Source: Gigaspora margarita
Taxonomy: Eukaryota; Glomeromycota; Glomeromycetes; Diversisporales; Gigasporaceae
Direction of reading: 5' to 3'
Assembly: GCA_009809945.1 (NCBI GenBank)
Contig: WTPW01001658.1
Coordinates: 1 to 64,000, forward strand
DNA length: 64,000 nucleotides
Shown: one piece after another, positions 1 through 10,439 of the stretch
Position numbering within the stretch: position 1 is the stretch's first letter
Layout of the letters: each line of letters starts with the position of its first letter
Translations under genes and position numbers: made by a program
The notes under the pieces: generated by a model
Database searches by the model: none
The model's input: only the letters and a program-made list of their open reading frames with translations
Told to the model about the DNA's origin: nothing

Positions 1-107
1 ATTTTATGATGTTTGGTTTGTTACATATCGCCTATAATCTTCTTTATATCAGCCTATCATATTAAAAAATTTCGACCAGTGATAGTAATGTGGGATTAAG
101 GTTAGAG

Positions 108-891
108 TAGTGTTTTAAGCTGGCTGAATCAGCTGTAGCTAAGCCAGCTTAGCTGGCTAAGCTAGCCAATATAATGTGATCAGCTAGCTAATACGGCTAA
201 GGTTACCTCTAGTAATATGAATCAAAAATCGAATTAATCGATTAGTTGATTGAGTTGGCAACTAATCAATTAACTATTACAAACACGATTCAACTAATCG
301 ATTAATCGATTACCAACTAATTGATCAATTGATTAACTGATTATTTATTATCAGTTATTTGATTCTGATTAATCGATTAGTCATCTATATGCTGATATGT
401 ATATATATATATACTAGTGCTATGCACCTATTTAAATTTATTAACTATTGAAAGCACTTAAAACATAGCTGTTTAAGCAGTTTACGGTACTACCAGATGC
501 TTAACTAATTGACCAATCAGTTAATTATTAATCGATTATTTGATTAATCAATTAATCGATTAGTTGATGTAATCAACTATAATCAACTTTTTACAACCAC
601 CAATCGATTATACACTAATTTGCATTTTCATAAAATTATCAAACGTACTATTTAATTAAAGCAATTCAGCAATTTATACTAAACTGCATATTTTATTTAT
701 ATTATTTAAAAATTATAGTTGATTACCTGTGTATTTTGGATATAGAATAAATTATTATAGTAATATAACTGATAAAGTGTGATATATTATTAATTCTGAA
801 TTATTCTGACAGTATATTAGCCAGCTGCTTAGCCAATATTTTGGTCAGCTGGCTTAGCCAGCCGACCAAAATCATGCAGCTTAAATCACTA
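108..891. mobile_element. hAT-like non-autonomous element with AGCTGGCT arrays
   Basis: The ends are inverted repeats: TAGTGTTTTAAGCTG at the left, and the right end reads TAGTGATTTAAGCTG on the minus strand. They are flanked by GGTTAGAG (100-107) and GATTAGAG (892-899), an 8-bp target duplication with one mismatch, which is the hAT signature. Just inside each end is an array of AGCTGGCT/AGCCAGCT words (about 118-172 and 822-866). No transposase ORF is visible, so it would need a transposase supplied in trans. A second left-type end with the same start lies near 10364. Confidence 0.75.
219..600. repeat. AATCGATTAG-type short-motif clusters
   Basis: Dense, both-orientation clusters of AATCGATTAG/CTAATCGATT and close variants occupy about 219-390 and 500-600, inside the 108-891 element. 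They resemble subterminal motif arrays of a further nested element, but I could not fix its ends. A TATATATATATA tract sits at about 399-412. Confidence 0.5.
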
Positions 892-960
892 GATTAGAGT
901 TAGATAGTAGCATGAGGTTAGGATTATTGTTTATAGTGTTAGTGGTTTGTGTTATGTAGA

Positions 961-1182
961 TACCATATCCTATCATGAATAAGCACCCTCTTTTTTAAAA
1001 TTTTAAACTTAATGTTCTTGATAACTATCTAATCAAACTTAATAAAAATTTATTTATTTAAATTTTATAGATCTATAAAATTTAAATAAATAAATTTTTA
1101 TTAAGTTTAATAAGATAGTTATCAAGAATGTTGAGTTTAAAATTTCAAAAAAGAGGGTGCTTATTTATGATAGGATATGGTA
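961..1182. mobile_element. MITE family A, copy 1 (TA target, TACCATATCC ends)
   Basis: A nearly complete foldback: the left end TACCATATCCTATCATGAAT is mirrored by the right end, and the arms fold around a centre near 1071 (ATAGATCTAT). Copies at 54251-54474 and 30058-30277 share the ends and centre. TA at each end is the likely target duplication, as shown directly by the 30-kb copy. No coding capacity; probably Tc1/mariner-type. Confidence 0.85.
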
Positions 1183-1321
1183 ATATAAAATGAAATAAAT
1201 GTTAAATAAAATAAATATATAAAATAAATATGTAATTGTTTTTACAATTTTATTGGTTAGTTTAAGTTTGTATAACTGGTAAGCATTATAAAATTATGTT
1301 CCAGTTGACCCAGTAAGCCGG

Positions 1322-1475
1322 ATAACTCAGGTTAACTGAATTAACCAATTAGAAATTCTGATCTGGTTGTTTAATAATTCGGGTCAACCGAGTTAACCGA
1401 TTAGAAATTCTGCTCAGTTGCTAAATAACTCAGGTCAACTGAGTTAACCGAAATAATTCTGGTTACCTGATTAGA
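1322..1475. repeat. ~51-bp tandem repeat, about 3 copies
   Basis: Three consecutive degenerate units begin with ATAACTCAGG or ATAATTCGGG, contain GTTAACCGATTAGAAATTCT, and end near GGTTGTTTA/GTTGCTAA. Related CTCAGGT/GGTAACC words continue to about 1510. Similar words form the arrays of the 31-kb hAT-like element, so this may be a remnant of a related element. Confidence 0.6.
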
Positions 1476-1849
1476 ATTGAGTAAACCAGCTCAGGTAACC
1501 AATTGATAATTTTGTTCTCAGGTCAAAACACTAAAAGAGAGTAATGAAAAACTCATTTCTTAAGTTCACCATCTAGCCAACTATATCATCTTTGTTGACA
1601 AAAAAAAACTTCCACTAGAATTTCTTGTACCAAGAACGCTCACTGCCAGTTAACTTGTACAATCAATACTTCTGGCTTGCATACCAAATATATAAAAGAG
1701 TTCCAGGAAAGGTTGACCTTTATAAAAACTAGTATTACATCAGTGAATTATATATATGTAATCTTACGTAAAATATTACAGCCCGTAATATTACAAAAAT
1801 CTTATGATCGATGCGGCATATTACATAATATATTACGTTATATTATGGT

Positions 1850-4230
1850 AATATTACGGTTATTATTTTGAAATATTTCAAAATATATTGTAAAATATTG
1901 CGAAATAGACCAAATAAAAAAATGCAAATTTCCTCCCTTACAGGGGTCTTGTACTCATGCAGATCAATAAACTAATGCGCGCTGGAGGTAGTATTTTAAT
2001 ATTTTCGCATTGTTTCAAATTTTCAAAATTTTTTTTTAAAAAATAAATAAACAATATACATATTCACATAATCATGCTTTTTTACAGGTTTTCACAATAT
2101 TTTTTATGGTTTCGCAATTTATTATAAAATTTTATATTTATTATTATTATATTTTATACATTATAATTTACATTTATTAAATATACATTTTTAATTAAAG
2201 AAAATTGTATGTGGAGACATGTCTCCACGGTGACCCTACATATAACAGCCAATCATATTTAGGGTTAGAAAATTTTTATTTGTGTTTTTGTATTATAAAA
2301 GTTAGAAAGTTTGTAGGAAATTTTAATTGGCCAATAATAAGCAACATATTATCTAGTCACATGCTTAATTTTGATTGGCTATTCATATAAAGGGTCTCCA
2401 TGGAGACATGTCTCCATAAAATAACACCCTTTAATTAATATTATATTATTATATAGTATTATTTTTACATTATTACAAATATTTTAAACTACTTTCGCAC
2501 TTCGTCGCATCTAATTCTATTACTATATACAAAAAACTAACCCTATACACTTATTTTTGCTCATCTTACAGTTAGCTATTATCTTCACTTCTTTGTTTTC
2601 TATCGTTTTCACTTTTGTTATTTCTTTTGTTTTTGCTATAACCTTCGTTTCGCTCTCTTTTTCTAAATACTTCAAAGAAGTGAAAATAAAAAAAAACATT
2701 TCTCAGAAGTGTTAGTGTTTTTGCAAATTGCCAGAGAAATTTAATATGTTCTTGCAAAGTGCTAGAGAAGTTAAAGGTGGTATTCTTGTAAAGTGCCAGA
2801 AAAGTCACAAAGTGTCGAAGAAGTCAGAAATAAATAAAATAAAAAAAAATAAGTAAAAAAAAAAACAAACAAGCAAAAAAACAAAAACTATAAGCAAACT
2901 AATAAAAAAAAATAAACGAAGCCCCAAATCTTTATTTCTCTAAAGAGTTCATGTTCTTGCAAATTCAAAAATTGCGAAAGCTATATTAATGTTCTTGCAA
3001 AGTGCCAGGGAAGTTAAGGTTGGTATTCTTGTAAAGTGCCAGAAANGTTGCAAAGTGTCGAAGAAGTCAGGAATAAATAAAATAAAAAAAAATAAGTAAA
3101 AAAAAAAACAAACAAAAAAACAAAAACTATAAGCAAACTAATAAAAAAAAATAAATGAAGCTCTAAATCTTCATTTCTCTAAAGTAAGAGTTCACATTCT
3201 TGCAAATTCAGAAATTGCAAAAGCTATATTAATGTTCTTGCAAAATGCTAAAAAAGTCATAAAGTGCCAAAAAAGTCTGGGTTGGTTTCTTGCAAAGTGC
3301 CAGGAAGTAAGTGTTCTTTTCTTGCAAAGTACCGGAATAAAATAAATTAATAAACCAAATTTAAAAAAAAACAAAAACAAAAACAAAAAACAAAAACAAA
3401 TTATGTCAAATGAAAAAATAAATAAAGTCCTAACTAAACCTTTATTTCTTTAAAGAAGTGTTCTTGAAATTTTAGAAATTGCTAGAGACATCAGTAGTAT
3501 ATTTTTGCAAAGTGTCAGAAGTTTGGATTGGCCTGTGCAAGGTTTCGAAAAGTTGTTTGTTTTCTTGAAAGGTGTTTTTGTAAAGTGCTGAAATAAAAAT
3601 AAGATGAAAAAAATTAAAAAATAAATAAANAAAAAAAAAAATTGAAAAAAACAAAATGAAAACAAAAAAAAAATGAAACTAAAACAAAACGCAAAACGAA
3701 AATAAAAAACGAATAAAAACAAAAAAGTCAAAAAAAAACAAAATAGAAGATCTAATTATAAACAAAAGATCTAATTTGATCTTGTAGTACAGAAAGTGAA
3801 CTTCACCAAACTATTTTAAAAAATTAGTCTAATGCGTGATTCAGGTTACAGATCTACCAATCCAGCTTGGTTTTCTAGTCCTAAAATATGGGTTGGCTTG
3901 CACAAGGTTTCAAAAAGTTGTTTGTTTTCTTGCAAAGGTCTGTATTCTTGTAAAGTGCAAAAAGTAAAAAAAAACAAAATAGATCTAATTATAAACAAAA
4001 GATCCAATCTGATCTTGTAGGACAGTATTTGAACTATTTCAAACTATTTCGAAAAAGCAGTTTAATGCGTGATCCAGGTTACAGATCTATTGTTTCTAGT
4101 CAGAAAATATTTTGAAAAGGGTTCAAAATATTTCGTAATACATTTCGAAATATTTCGAAATTATTTTCGTTATATTTTGAAAATGTGATATTTTGAAATA
4201 TTTCAAAATATATTACAGAATATTTTGCTT
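1850..4230 (-). repeat. Dispersed repeat J, copy 1 (inverted)
   Basis: A composite repeat of about 2 kb seen three times (here on the minus strand; 30840-32921 plus 41013-41540; 47880-49890). Landmarks in order on its own strand: GAAATATTTCAAAATATTTT-like ends, AGATCTTTTGTTTATAAT, a degenerate tandem array built on CACTTTGCAAGAA with AACTCTAACTTC, an AGCTAATTGTAA block, GAAAGTAGTTTAAAATATTA, and a GCAAAA-rich tail. Short ORFs here are low-complexity translations of A/T tracts, not genes. A MITE (2212-2416) is nested inside. Confidence 0.75.
2212..2416. mobile_element. MITE with TGGAGACATGTCTCCA ends, nested in repeat J
   Basis: Inverted ends TGGAGACATGTCTCCACGG (left) and CCATGGAGACATGTCTCCA (right). 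Each end is itself a 16-bp palindrome. Matching interior arms contain AGCCAATCA and TGATTGGCT. It sits where the other two J copies have continuous sequence. No ORF. Confidence 0.75.
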
Positions 4231-4552
4231 ATATTTCAGTTTGTGAGACCTTACATAAGATTACACTATTATAAATTCACTAATGTATATATCTCAAAAT
4301 TTTACTATAGTAACCCCTGTTGTGTTACTAAGTAAAAATGCTCCTCTCACGATTTTACTCTAATTTTGCCAAAAACCCTAACTCTAACCCTAATTCTAAC
4401 TTTATTTTTAATATAATTTTAATACTAATTCTAATATAAATTTAACTCTAACTCTAAACTATATAGTTACAAATTTTTTTATATATTAATAGTATGGCTA
4501 TATATAGCCTATAGCTACAAATAAATTAATTTTAAATTATTAATATAAACTT

Positions 4553-5035
4553 TAATAGTTAATAACTTTTAACTTACTGGTTAAATTTGGATGATTTAAC
4601 TACCAAAATGATTCTCTCAAAGAGAGAATTCTAACAAGCCCAAAATTACAAAAATTTAATTACAGGATTATAAAATATAGATTTGTGTATTATTCCTATA
4701 TTGTATTTATTAAATAAATATTATAATAACATACAAATCTATATTGATCTTATAATTCTTTAATTAGATTTTTGTAATTTTGTGCTTTTTAGAATTTTTT
4801 CTTTAAAAGAATCATTTTGGTAGTTAAATCATCTAAATTGAACAAGTAGATCAAAAGTTATTTACTATTAAATATTATATAATAGTAAATAACTTTTGAT
4901 CTACTAGTCTAATTTGGAGAATTTAACTACCAAAATGATTCTCTTAAAAAAAGAGCTCTAACAAGCCCAATATCACAAGAATTTAATCACAAAATCATAA
5001 GATCGATATTGGTTTGTATACTATTACTATATAGT
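4553..5035. repeat. Three Z-module units (forward, reverse, forward)
   Basis: Each unit reads: AATAACTTTTGATCTACTGG-like start, AATTTGGATGATT, ACTACCAAAATGATTCTCT, a small CTC/GAG hairpin, AAGCCCAAAAT, a weak ATCACAG/GATC segment, then AATAGATTTGTG. Units are at about 4560-4690 (forward), 4690-4865 (reverse) and 4880-5035 (forward), so neighbours form foldbacks. Same module as in the 5.4-, 26- and 48-kb elements. Confidence 0.75.
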
Positions 5036-5101
5036 ATTATTTAATAAATACTATATATATAATATAACTATATAGTATTATTTAATGAATAAATGCATAT
5101 C

Positions 5102-6570
5102 TCGCACCCTGCAATGTGCTTATATATCACACCCTAATTTGATTGGCTAAATTTGTAGATCATTATTTTTAAAAAATAAACAAATTATTGTAAAAACTTT
5201 TAGATTAGGGTTAGGTTAGGATTAGGTTAGAAGGTTTATTAGAAAATTCTTAAATCTCTTTGCGCCTATATGAAAATTTTTTGCTGAACAAGTTTACTTA
5301 TCGGAAGTAAAAAGGTTGTCTTAATAAAATATAACGATATTCACAATTTTTCATTTTTTTAACTCATTTTTTGACAATTTCTCTAAATTTTATTAATACA
5401 ATCTTTCTAAGGGGAGCGCCATTTATCATCTGATTTTTTGCTACTAAGAGGCTACCCCCTACCCCCCACCTGATCATCAAATACTGTGATTTGATTGGCT
5501 AAAATTATTAAAATTTTAAAATTCTTTAAATTTTAATATTAAATAACTCTTGAACCAGCGATCCGATTTGGATGATTTTACTACCAAAATGCTCGCCTCA
5601 ATGAGGCGATTCCAACGAGCCTAAAATCACCAAAATCCAATCACGGGATCCCAAGATCGTTATAGATTTGTATTGCTTTAATTATATTATTTCGTATATA
5701 TTAAAAATTATTATTAAAGAGCTTATAAACTTTAATATTAAATAATTCTTGAACCAGTGATCCGATTTGGATGATTTTACTACCAAAATGCTCGTCTCAA
5801 TGAGACAATTCTAATGAACCTAAAATCGTTAAATTCTGATCACGGGATCCAGAGATCGTTATAGATTTGTATTATTTTTAATAGATTATATTAAAATAAC
5901 ACAAATATATAACGATCTCTGGATCCCGTGATCAGAATTTAACGATTTTAGGTTCATTAGAATCGTCTCATTGAGACGAGCATTTTGGTAGTAAAATCAT
6001 CCAAAANNGATCACTGGTTCAAGAGTTATTTAATATTAAAGTTTATAAGATCTTTAATAATAATTTTTAATATGTACGAAAATAATATAATTAAAGCAGT
6101 ACAAATCTATAACGATCTTGGGATCCTGTGATTGGATTTTGACGATTTTAGGCTCGTTGGAATTGTCTCATTGAGGCGAACATTTTGGTAGTAAAATCAT
6201 CCAAAACAGATCACTGGTTCAAGAGTTATTTAATATTAAATTTTAAAAATTTTAAAAATTTTTAAAAAATTTTAATAATTTTAGCCAATCAAAAGTTATC
6301 TGCTATTAGGACCTGATAATTGTCTGACCCTCCCCCCCTACCCTAAAAATCAGATGATAAATGGTGCTCCCCTAATGCGACTAAGTAAACTTGTTTAGCA
6401 CTAAATTTTGCATATAGGTGCAAAAATTTTAAGATTTGTTTTAAAATATTTTAGTGTAATTCTTAATCTAAAGAATTTTAACAAAAAATTGTTTATTTTT
6501 TAAAAAAATGATCTGCAAATTTAACCAATCAAATTAGGGTGTGATATACAAGCACAACGCAGGGGTGCGA
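5102..6570. mobile_element. Palindromic MITE with TCGCACCC ends, split by a second MITE
   Basis: The left arm starts TCGCACCCTGCAATGTGC and continues through ATCACACCCTAATTTGATTGG; the right arm is its diverged reverse complement, ending GGGTGCGA. Arms are about 300 bp (5102-5407) and 200 bp (6376-6570). The GTTTACTT pair and GGTTAG-rich stretches match in the two arms. Its centre has been replaced by the 5411-6372 insertion. GCATAT occurs on both flanks as a possible target duplication. Confidence 0.7.
5411..6372. mobile_element. PIF/Harbinger-like MITE X1 carrying four Z modules
   Basis: Inverted ends GGGGAGCGCCATTTATCATC and GATGATAAATGGTGCTCCCC, flanked by TAA on both sides (5408-5410, 6373-6375). 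A 3-bp TWA duplication with G-rich ends is typical of PIF/Harbinger. Inside are four Z units: forward at about 5535-5680 and 5740-5875, reverse at 5895-6045 and 6100-6240. Pyrimidine-rich CCCCCTACCCCCC tracts lie near both ends. Non-coding. Confidence 0.8.
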
Positions 6571-6929
6571 AGCATATTAAACTTCTTATTTAATAAATAC
6601 TATATATATAATATAATAATGACTTTGGGTCTAATAGCATAGTGATTATGCTCCAAGGTTCCACTTTGGAAGGTTATTAGTTCAAATATTATTGAAAGCG
6701 AAACATTAATTTATAAAAGTATCTATGTGAAATAAGAAGCTAAAATACTATAGGAATATAAACCCAGGACATCAATTTAATAAACCTAAACTAACAAGTT
6801 GGAATATAAATTGGTATAATATAAATCTATCAGATTTAGAACTTGATAATTTGGAACTATAATTTGGATAACTATAGTCATGAGGCATAGTAAGAATTTT
6901 TCATGAACTCCTGATAGTATAGTTTGAGG

Positions 6930-7950
6930 CAGGGTTGGCAATGGACTATGTCCATTAAAAATAAATTTGCCAATGGACCTAAATGGACCAATACCATAAT
7001 CCATTGATCCATTGTTCCATTGGTCCATTGGTTTATTTTGACAAAAATTATTTTTGTATAAATATACTAGAATTCAAAATTAACTTTTAGTTTGAAACTC
7101 TTTAATGATTTCAGTATATTTAAAACTTTTGGTTCAACTTATGCACAACATACCATATGTGTCCGAAAATAAGCTACCTTTTTTGGACGATTTTAACACA
7201 AAAATCCGGGTAGCTTATTTCAGTTAAAATCGATTTTTGTCAATTGACAATAGTTGTTACATAGTAAAGTCTAAATTCTACTATGTAAATCTGTTATTAG
7301 TGCTTAAGTAAACATATTTGGGAGACTAAACTTACCTATCCTGAAAGTTTCATCAAAATAGGATTACTTTTCATTATTTGACTTTTAATTTTTACGTTCA
7401 ACGAATATATTTTGCTAATAAAATTTTAATCTCTTCGTTGAACGTAAAAATTAAAAATCCAATTAATAAAAATTTCTTCAATTTCGTTGTAAATTTTAGA
7501 GTATATGTATTTTAATATTTTGAATAAGTTTACTTAAGCGACTTTAATCGATTTACTTAGTAAAATTTGGACTTTACTATGTAGCAACTTTCGTCGATCG
7601 TGNGGTAGCTTATTTTCNGGTNAAAGACNTTTTTATGTTTCTTGNCCANAAGAGNGAGGTAGCTTATTTTCNGAGGTAGCTTATTTTCAGCAATATATGG
7701 TACTTTGTTCATGATATAGATTGCCTTAAGATAGTTCACAGAGTAATTCAATTGTGACTTTAAAAATTTAGATAAAATTTGTAATCATTTTATATTAAGT
7801 ACAATAAGTAGTATATAACAAAAAACTATATTATTATTTAACCTACTTGTCCATTGGTCCATTGAAATAATGACTACCTCAATGGAACCAATGGGTCTGG
7901 TCAATGGACCTGAGGTCCATTGGTACCAATGGACAAATGTGCCAACCCTG
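6930..7950. mobile_element. hAT-like element with GGTCCATTGG arrays
   Basis: Ends CAGGGTTGGCA and TGCCAACCCTG are inverted repeats. They are flanked by a perfect 8-bp duplication, GTTTGAGG (6922-6929 and 7951-7958). Each terminus carries several copies of GGTCCATTGG or its complement (6940-7035; 7845-7935). The interior contains the 7151-7702 MITE. No transposase is visible. Confidence 0.9.
7151..7702. mobile_element. MITE family C, long form (nested in the hAT element)
   Basis: Inverted ends TACCATATGTGTCCGAAAAT (left) and, read inward on the minus strand, TACCATATATTGCTGAAAAT (right), with TA at both ends. The AAATAAGCTACC motif is repeated near both ends. A hairpin core has CTACATAGTAAAGTCTAAAT facing its complement near 7570. 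Eight N bases lie at 7603-7672. Related copies: 28385, 41031, 42313, 44300, 53472, 59011. Confidence 0.85.
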
Positions 7951-8194
7951 GTTTGAGGTACAGTTTATACTATCAGTGATCTGGCGATTAGTGTATAATG
8001 GCCAATAGAAGGCATGGATAAAAAGCAAACACTTGATGCATACCAAATATTTGGGCAGTTTATAGGGCTAGCCAAACAGTCTACTAATAAAGCTAGAACA
8101 TAGATACAAATATACCCAAAATTAGCTTGTAATAAAATATGTAAAAGCTATAATAGGTTTAGTAAAAGAAAAAAATATATATAGTAATAATACA

Positions 8195-8330
8195 CAAATC
8201 TATTTTAATCTTATAATTTTGTGAATAAATTTTTGTTATTTTGAACTTGTTAGAATCCTCTTTTTGAGAAGATCATTTTGGTAGTTAAATTATCCAAATT
8301 GAACCAATAGATCAAAAGTTATTTATTATA
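8195..8330. repeat. Solitary Z module (reverse)
   Basis: Contains CACAAATCTATTTTAATCTT, AGAATCCTCTTTTTGAGAAG, ATCATTTTGGTAGT, CCAAATTGAACCAATAGATC and AAAAGTTATTTA, the order of the reverse Z module. No paired copy next to it. Confidence 0.7.
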
Positions 8331-8547
8331 TTATATACTAAGCAATAGGGTTTTGCAATTTGATTTAATTTAATTTGATCAAATATTTGAACTCAAATTA
8401 AATTCAAATCCAAGATTTTTAAATCAAATCAAATTCAAATTGGCAATATTTAATTTGATTTGATTAATATTTAATTTAATTTGAAAATTTATATTAAAAG
8501 TTCAAATTTATTTTATTTTTTTTATTTTATTTTTTTTAATTTCAAAG

Positions 8548-8728
8548 TACCATATATTACTGAATTGAAACTACACCTGAATAAAACAACCTCTCAATTT
8601 TGGATTAAAAATTTGGAGAAAGTTATTATGTTTTAATAATATAATTGGACCTGAATAGAAGCTACTCCCTCTTTTTGGTCCGAAAAACTCTCAAAATTTT
8701 GGTAGCTTATATTCAGTAATATACAGTA
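8548..8728. mobile_element. Short MITE with TACCATATATTACTGAAT ends
   Basis: Inverted ends TACCATATATTACTGAAT (left) and ATTCAGTAATATACAGTA (right), with TA at each end. GGTAGCTTAT near the right end links it to family C. About 180 bp, non-coding, nested in the hAT-like element N copy. Confidence 0.7.
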
Positions 8729-8779
8729 TCTATCTTGGAACTTAAACTTTTTAGTCAAGATATTAGAGCTGTTAGTGAC

Positions 8780-9733
8780 CCATATAGGGGTTTTACTAGC
8801 ATTTGTTATATAGATAAGAATTCAACTAGCCATATATACACTTTTGGTATCTAATTTGAGTGGTTCACCCTAAGGTTCCACACTAGCTGCTATACCTGCA
8901 ACCCAACTATAGGAATTGTCTATTTAAACTCTCTAATCTCTGTTCCTCCCCTGTATCACCAGAACAGTCCTAATACATAAGTCAGTTAGACAGTTCCAGA
9001 TGCTCATCCATGGTTCTTAGTACTCAGCTAGATATTTCTGGTCCTGTTATCCTTAGAGGAAACTTGATAGAGTGATATCTATTTCATCAGGTATTTACTT
9101 ATGCTTTAGTAATTGTTACTATGCCTGATGCCAATACTTGCAAGACAAGGTTACCTCTGTTCTCTTACCAATATCTACTTCTACCCTTGTAAGATCTGCT
9201 CCAATTCCAGTACCCATCTTTACTATCCTACTGGTCCTTATACTAACTTTTCAAACTTCCAAACCAGTTAGCCCAAAAGGGTCAATTCACCTGGCATTAG
9301 GTGCTACTATGGTTCTTTCTTTCCTTGATACCTACTTCTATAACATAGGTTCTTTTTTTCTGGTATGGCTTTGGCAGCCAGGTTGGTGAACTCTTGTTTC
9401 TGAAGATCTATTTTATCTAATATTCTGGCTCCAGTTTCATATATTCTAGTTTTAGTAGCACCATCAAAGATTTTTGCTATTTCCTTATCTGGAACTTGCC
9501 AAATGGAGTTCTATTTCTCTGGTCCCTTGAATTTGTTTGTGTAATAATACACAAATATGCCTGAAAACTCCTATTATAAATAGTAGATCAAGAATTAGGT
9601 AATGTACCCAACCAATTGACAAGACAATAGTTACTGTACCACAGATCTATTGTTTAAAGTATTGCTAGTCAGATTTGAACTTTAGATCTGCTGCTTGACA
9701 GGTACCAACTTCTTTAAATTACCATACTCTAAG
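8780..9733 (-). mobile_element. Retroposon family F, copy 1 (tRNA-like head)
   Basis: Aligns by eye along most of its length with the copy at 59395-60310. On the minus strand it begins AGAGTATGGTAATTTAAAGA, has a box-A-like AAAGAAGTTGG and a box-B-like AAAGTTCAAATCT, then ~850 bp of mixed-complexity sequence. The minus strand around 9330-9500 also shows a frame containing WQVPDKEIAKIF, matching WQVPSEEVAKIF in the other copy. Its A-rich 3' tail is decayed here. Confidence 0.65.
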
Positions 9734-9801
9734 TTCAAATTTAAATCAAATTCAAATTCAGAATTTCAAATTCAAATCAAATTCAAATCCAGAATTTTAA
9801 A

Positions 9802-10180
9802 TTAAGAGTAGAGTATAGATAGATCATTTTTTATATGATCTATGTAGTATATTGGATTTTTACATAGTAATAAAAAAATGGGTTGGATAAAACTTTTTAA
9901 CAATTTAGCTAATTTGTATTAAATTTATTTGATATGTAGATTAAAATAGATTGTTTATAATAGTGAAGTTTCACAATATATATTGCTTTAAAATTTAACT
10001 TTATATATAATAAAAGTTTTTTGGGATTCTATATATTTTTTGAAGTTATACAAATAATTGTTAGTTCTAATTGGTTGAATCATATGATGTTTTATATATA
10101 AATCATATAATATTGGTTATACAAAGTTGATCTACAATCTATTTTATATAGATTTGAAAATGCTTATATTCTACTCTTAA
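9802..10180. mobile_element. MITE with TTAA ends (piggyBac-like target)
   Basis: Ends TTAAGAGTAGAGTATA and TATATTCTACTCTTAA are inverted repeats with TTAA outermost, the piggyBac target pattern. Interior is ~380 bp of AT-rich sequence with an ATATGATTTATATATAAATC-like fold. Nested in the hAT-like element N copy; sequence on both sides belongs to N arrays. Confidence 0.65.
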
Positions 10181-10439
10181 ATCAAATTCAAATAAGCAAA
10201 ATATTTGATTTGATTTGAATTTGAGGAACTCTACTAGGCAATGCATAGTATTGTGTATCTAGAGTATAAAAGATTAATTAGATTGATCATAATTTGTAGC
10301 TAATTATAAATCTAAAAATGAACAGACAGAATTTATGGTCTTGTGTATTAAATACAGATGTAAAAATAGTGATTTAAACTATATGGTTTTAGTTGGCTAG
10401 CTTAGCCAGTTAACTAAATCATTAGCTAAGGGGAGTAAC

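Larger units (their letters stand above)
6618..8175 (+). mobile_element. tRNA-headed SINE-like retroposon, split by a hAT element
   Basis: The 5' part has a tRNA-like head: a box-A-like CTAATAGCATAGTGATTATGC followed by a box-B-like TTAGTTCAAAT about 40 bp later, as in the clearer SINE at 50046. The body is high-complexity sequence with no ORF and ends in an A-rich tail (AGTAAAAGAAAAAAATAT, ~8160). The 6930-7950 element interrupts it. A flanking duplication is not clear, so the outer limits are approximate. Confidence 0.5.
8346..10233. mobile_element. hAT-like element N, copy 1 (AATTTGATTTGA arrays)
   Basis: Ends TAGGGTTTTGCAA and TTTGAGGAACTCTA match those of the 19702-19988 copy. Flanks are CTAAGCAA (8338-8345) and CTAGGCAA (10234-10241), an 8-bp duplication with one mismatch. 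Terminal arrays of AATTTGATTTGA/TCAAATTCAAATC are at 8360-8500, 9725-9800 and 10180-10225. It has swollen to 1.9 kb through three nested insertions (8548, 8780, 9802). Confidence 0.8.

Noticed and set aside
1..600. CRISPR-like array from the regular AATCGATTAG words
   Set aside because: Units are irregular, occur in both orientations with no spacers, and the context is eukaryotic transposon DNA.
3450..3731. Phe-rich 93-aa minus-strand ORF
   Set aside because: Translation of A-runs and tandem array in repeat J; overlapping frame also open, contains N, no protein-like complexity.
6786..7028. 80-aa minus-strand ORF with MDQWNNGSMDYG
   Set aside because: Translation of the GGTCCATTGG array of a hAT-like element running into SINE sequence.
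9138..9389. 83-aa plus-strand ORF
   Set aside because: Antisense to retroposon F; the frame is not kept in the 59-kb copy.
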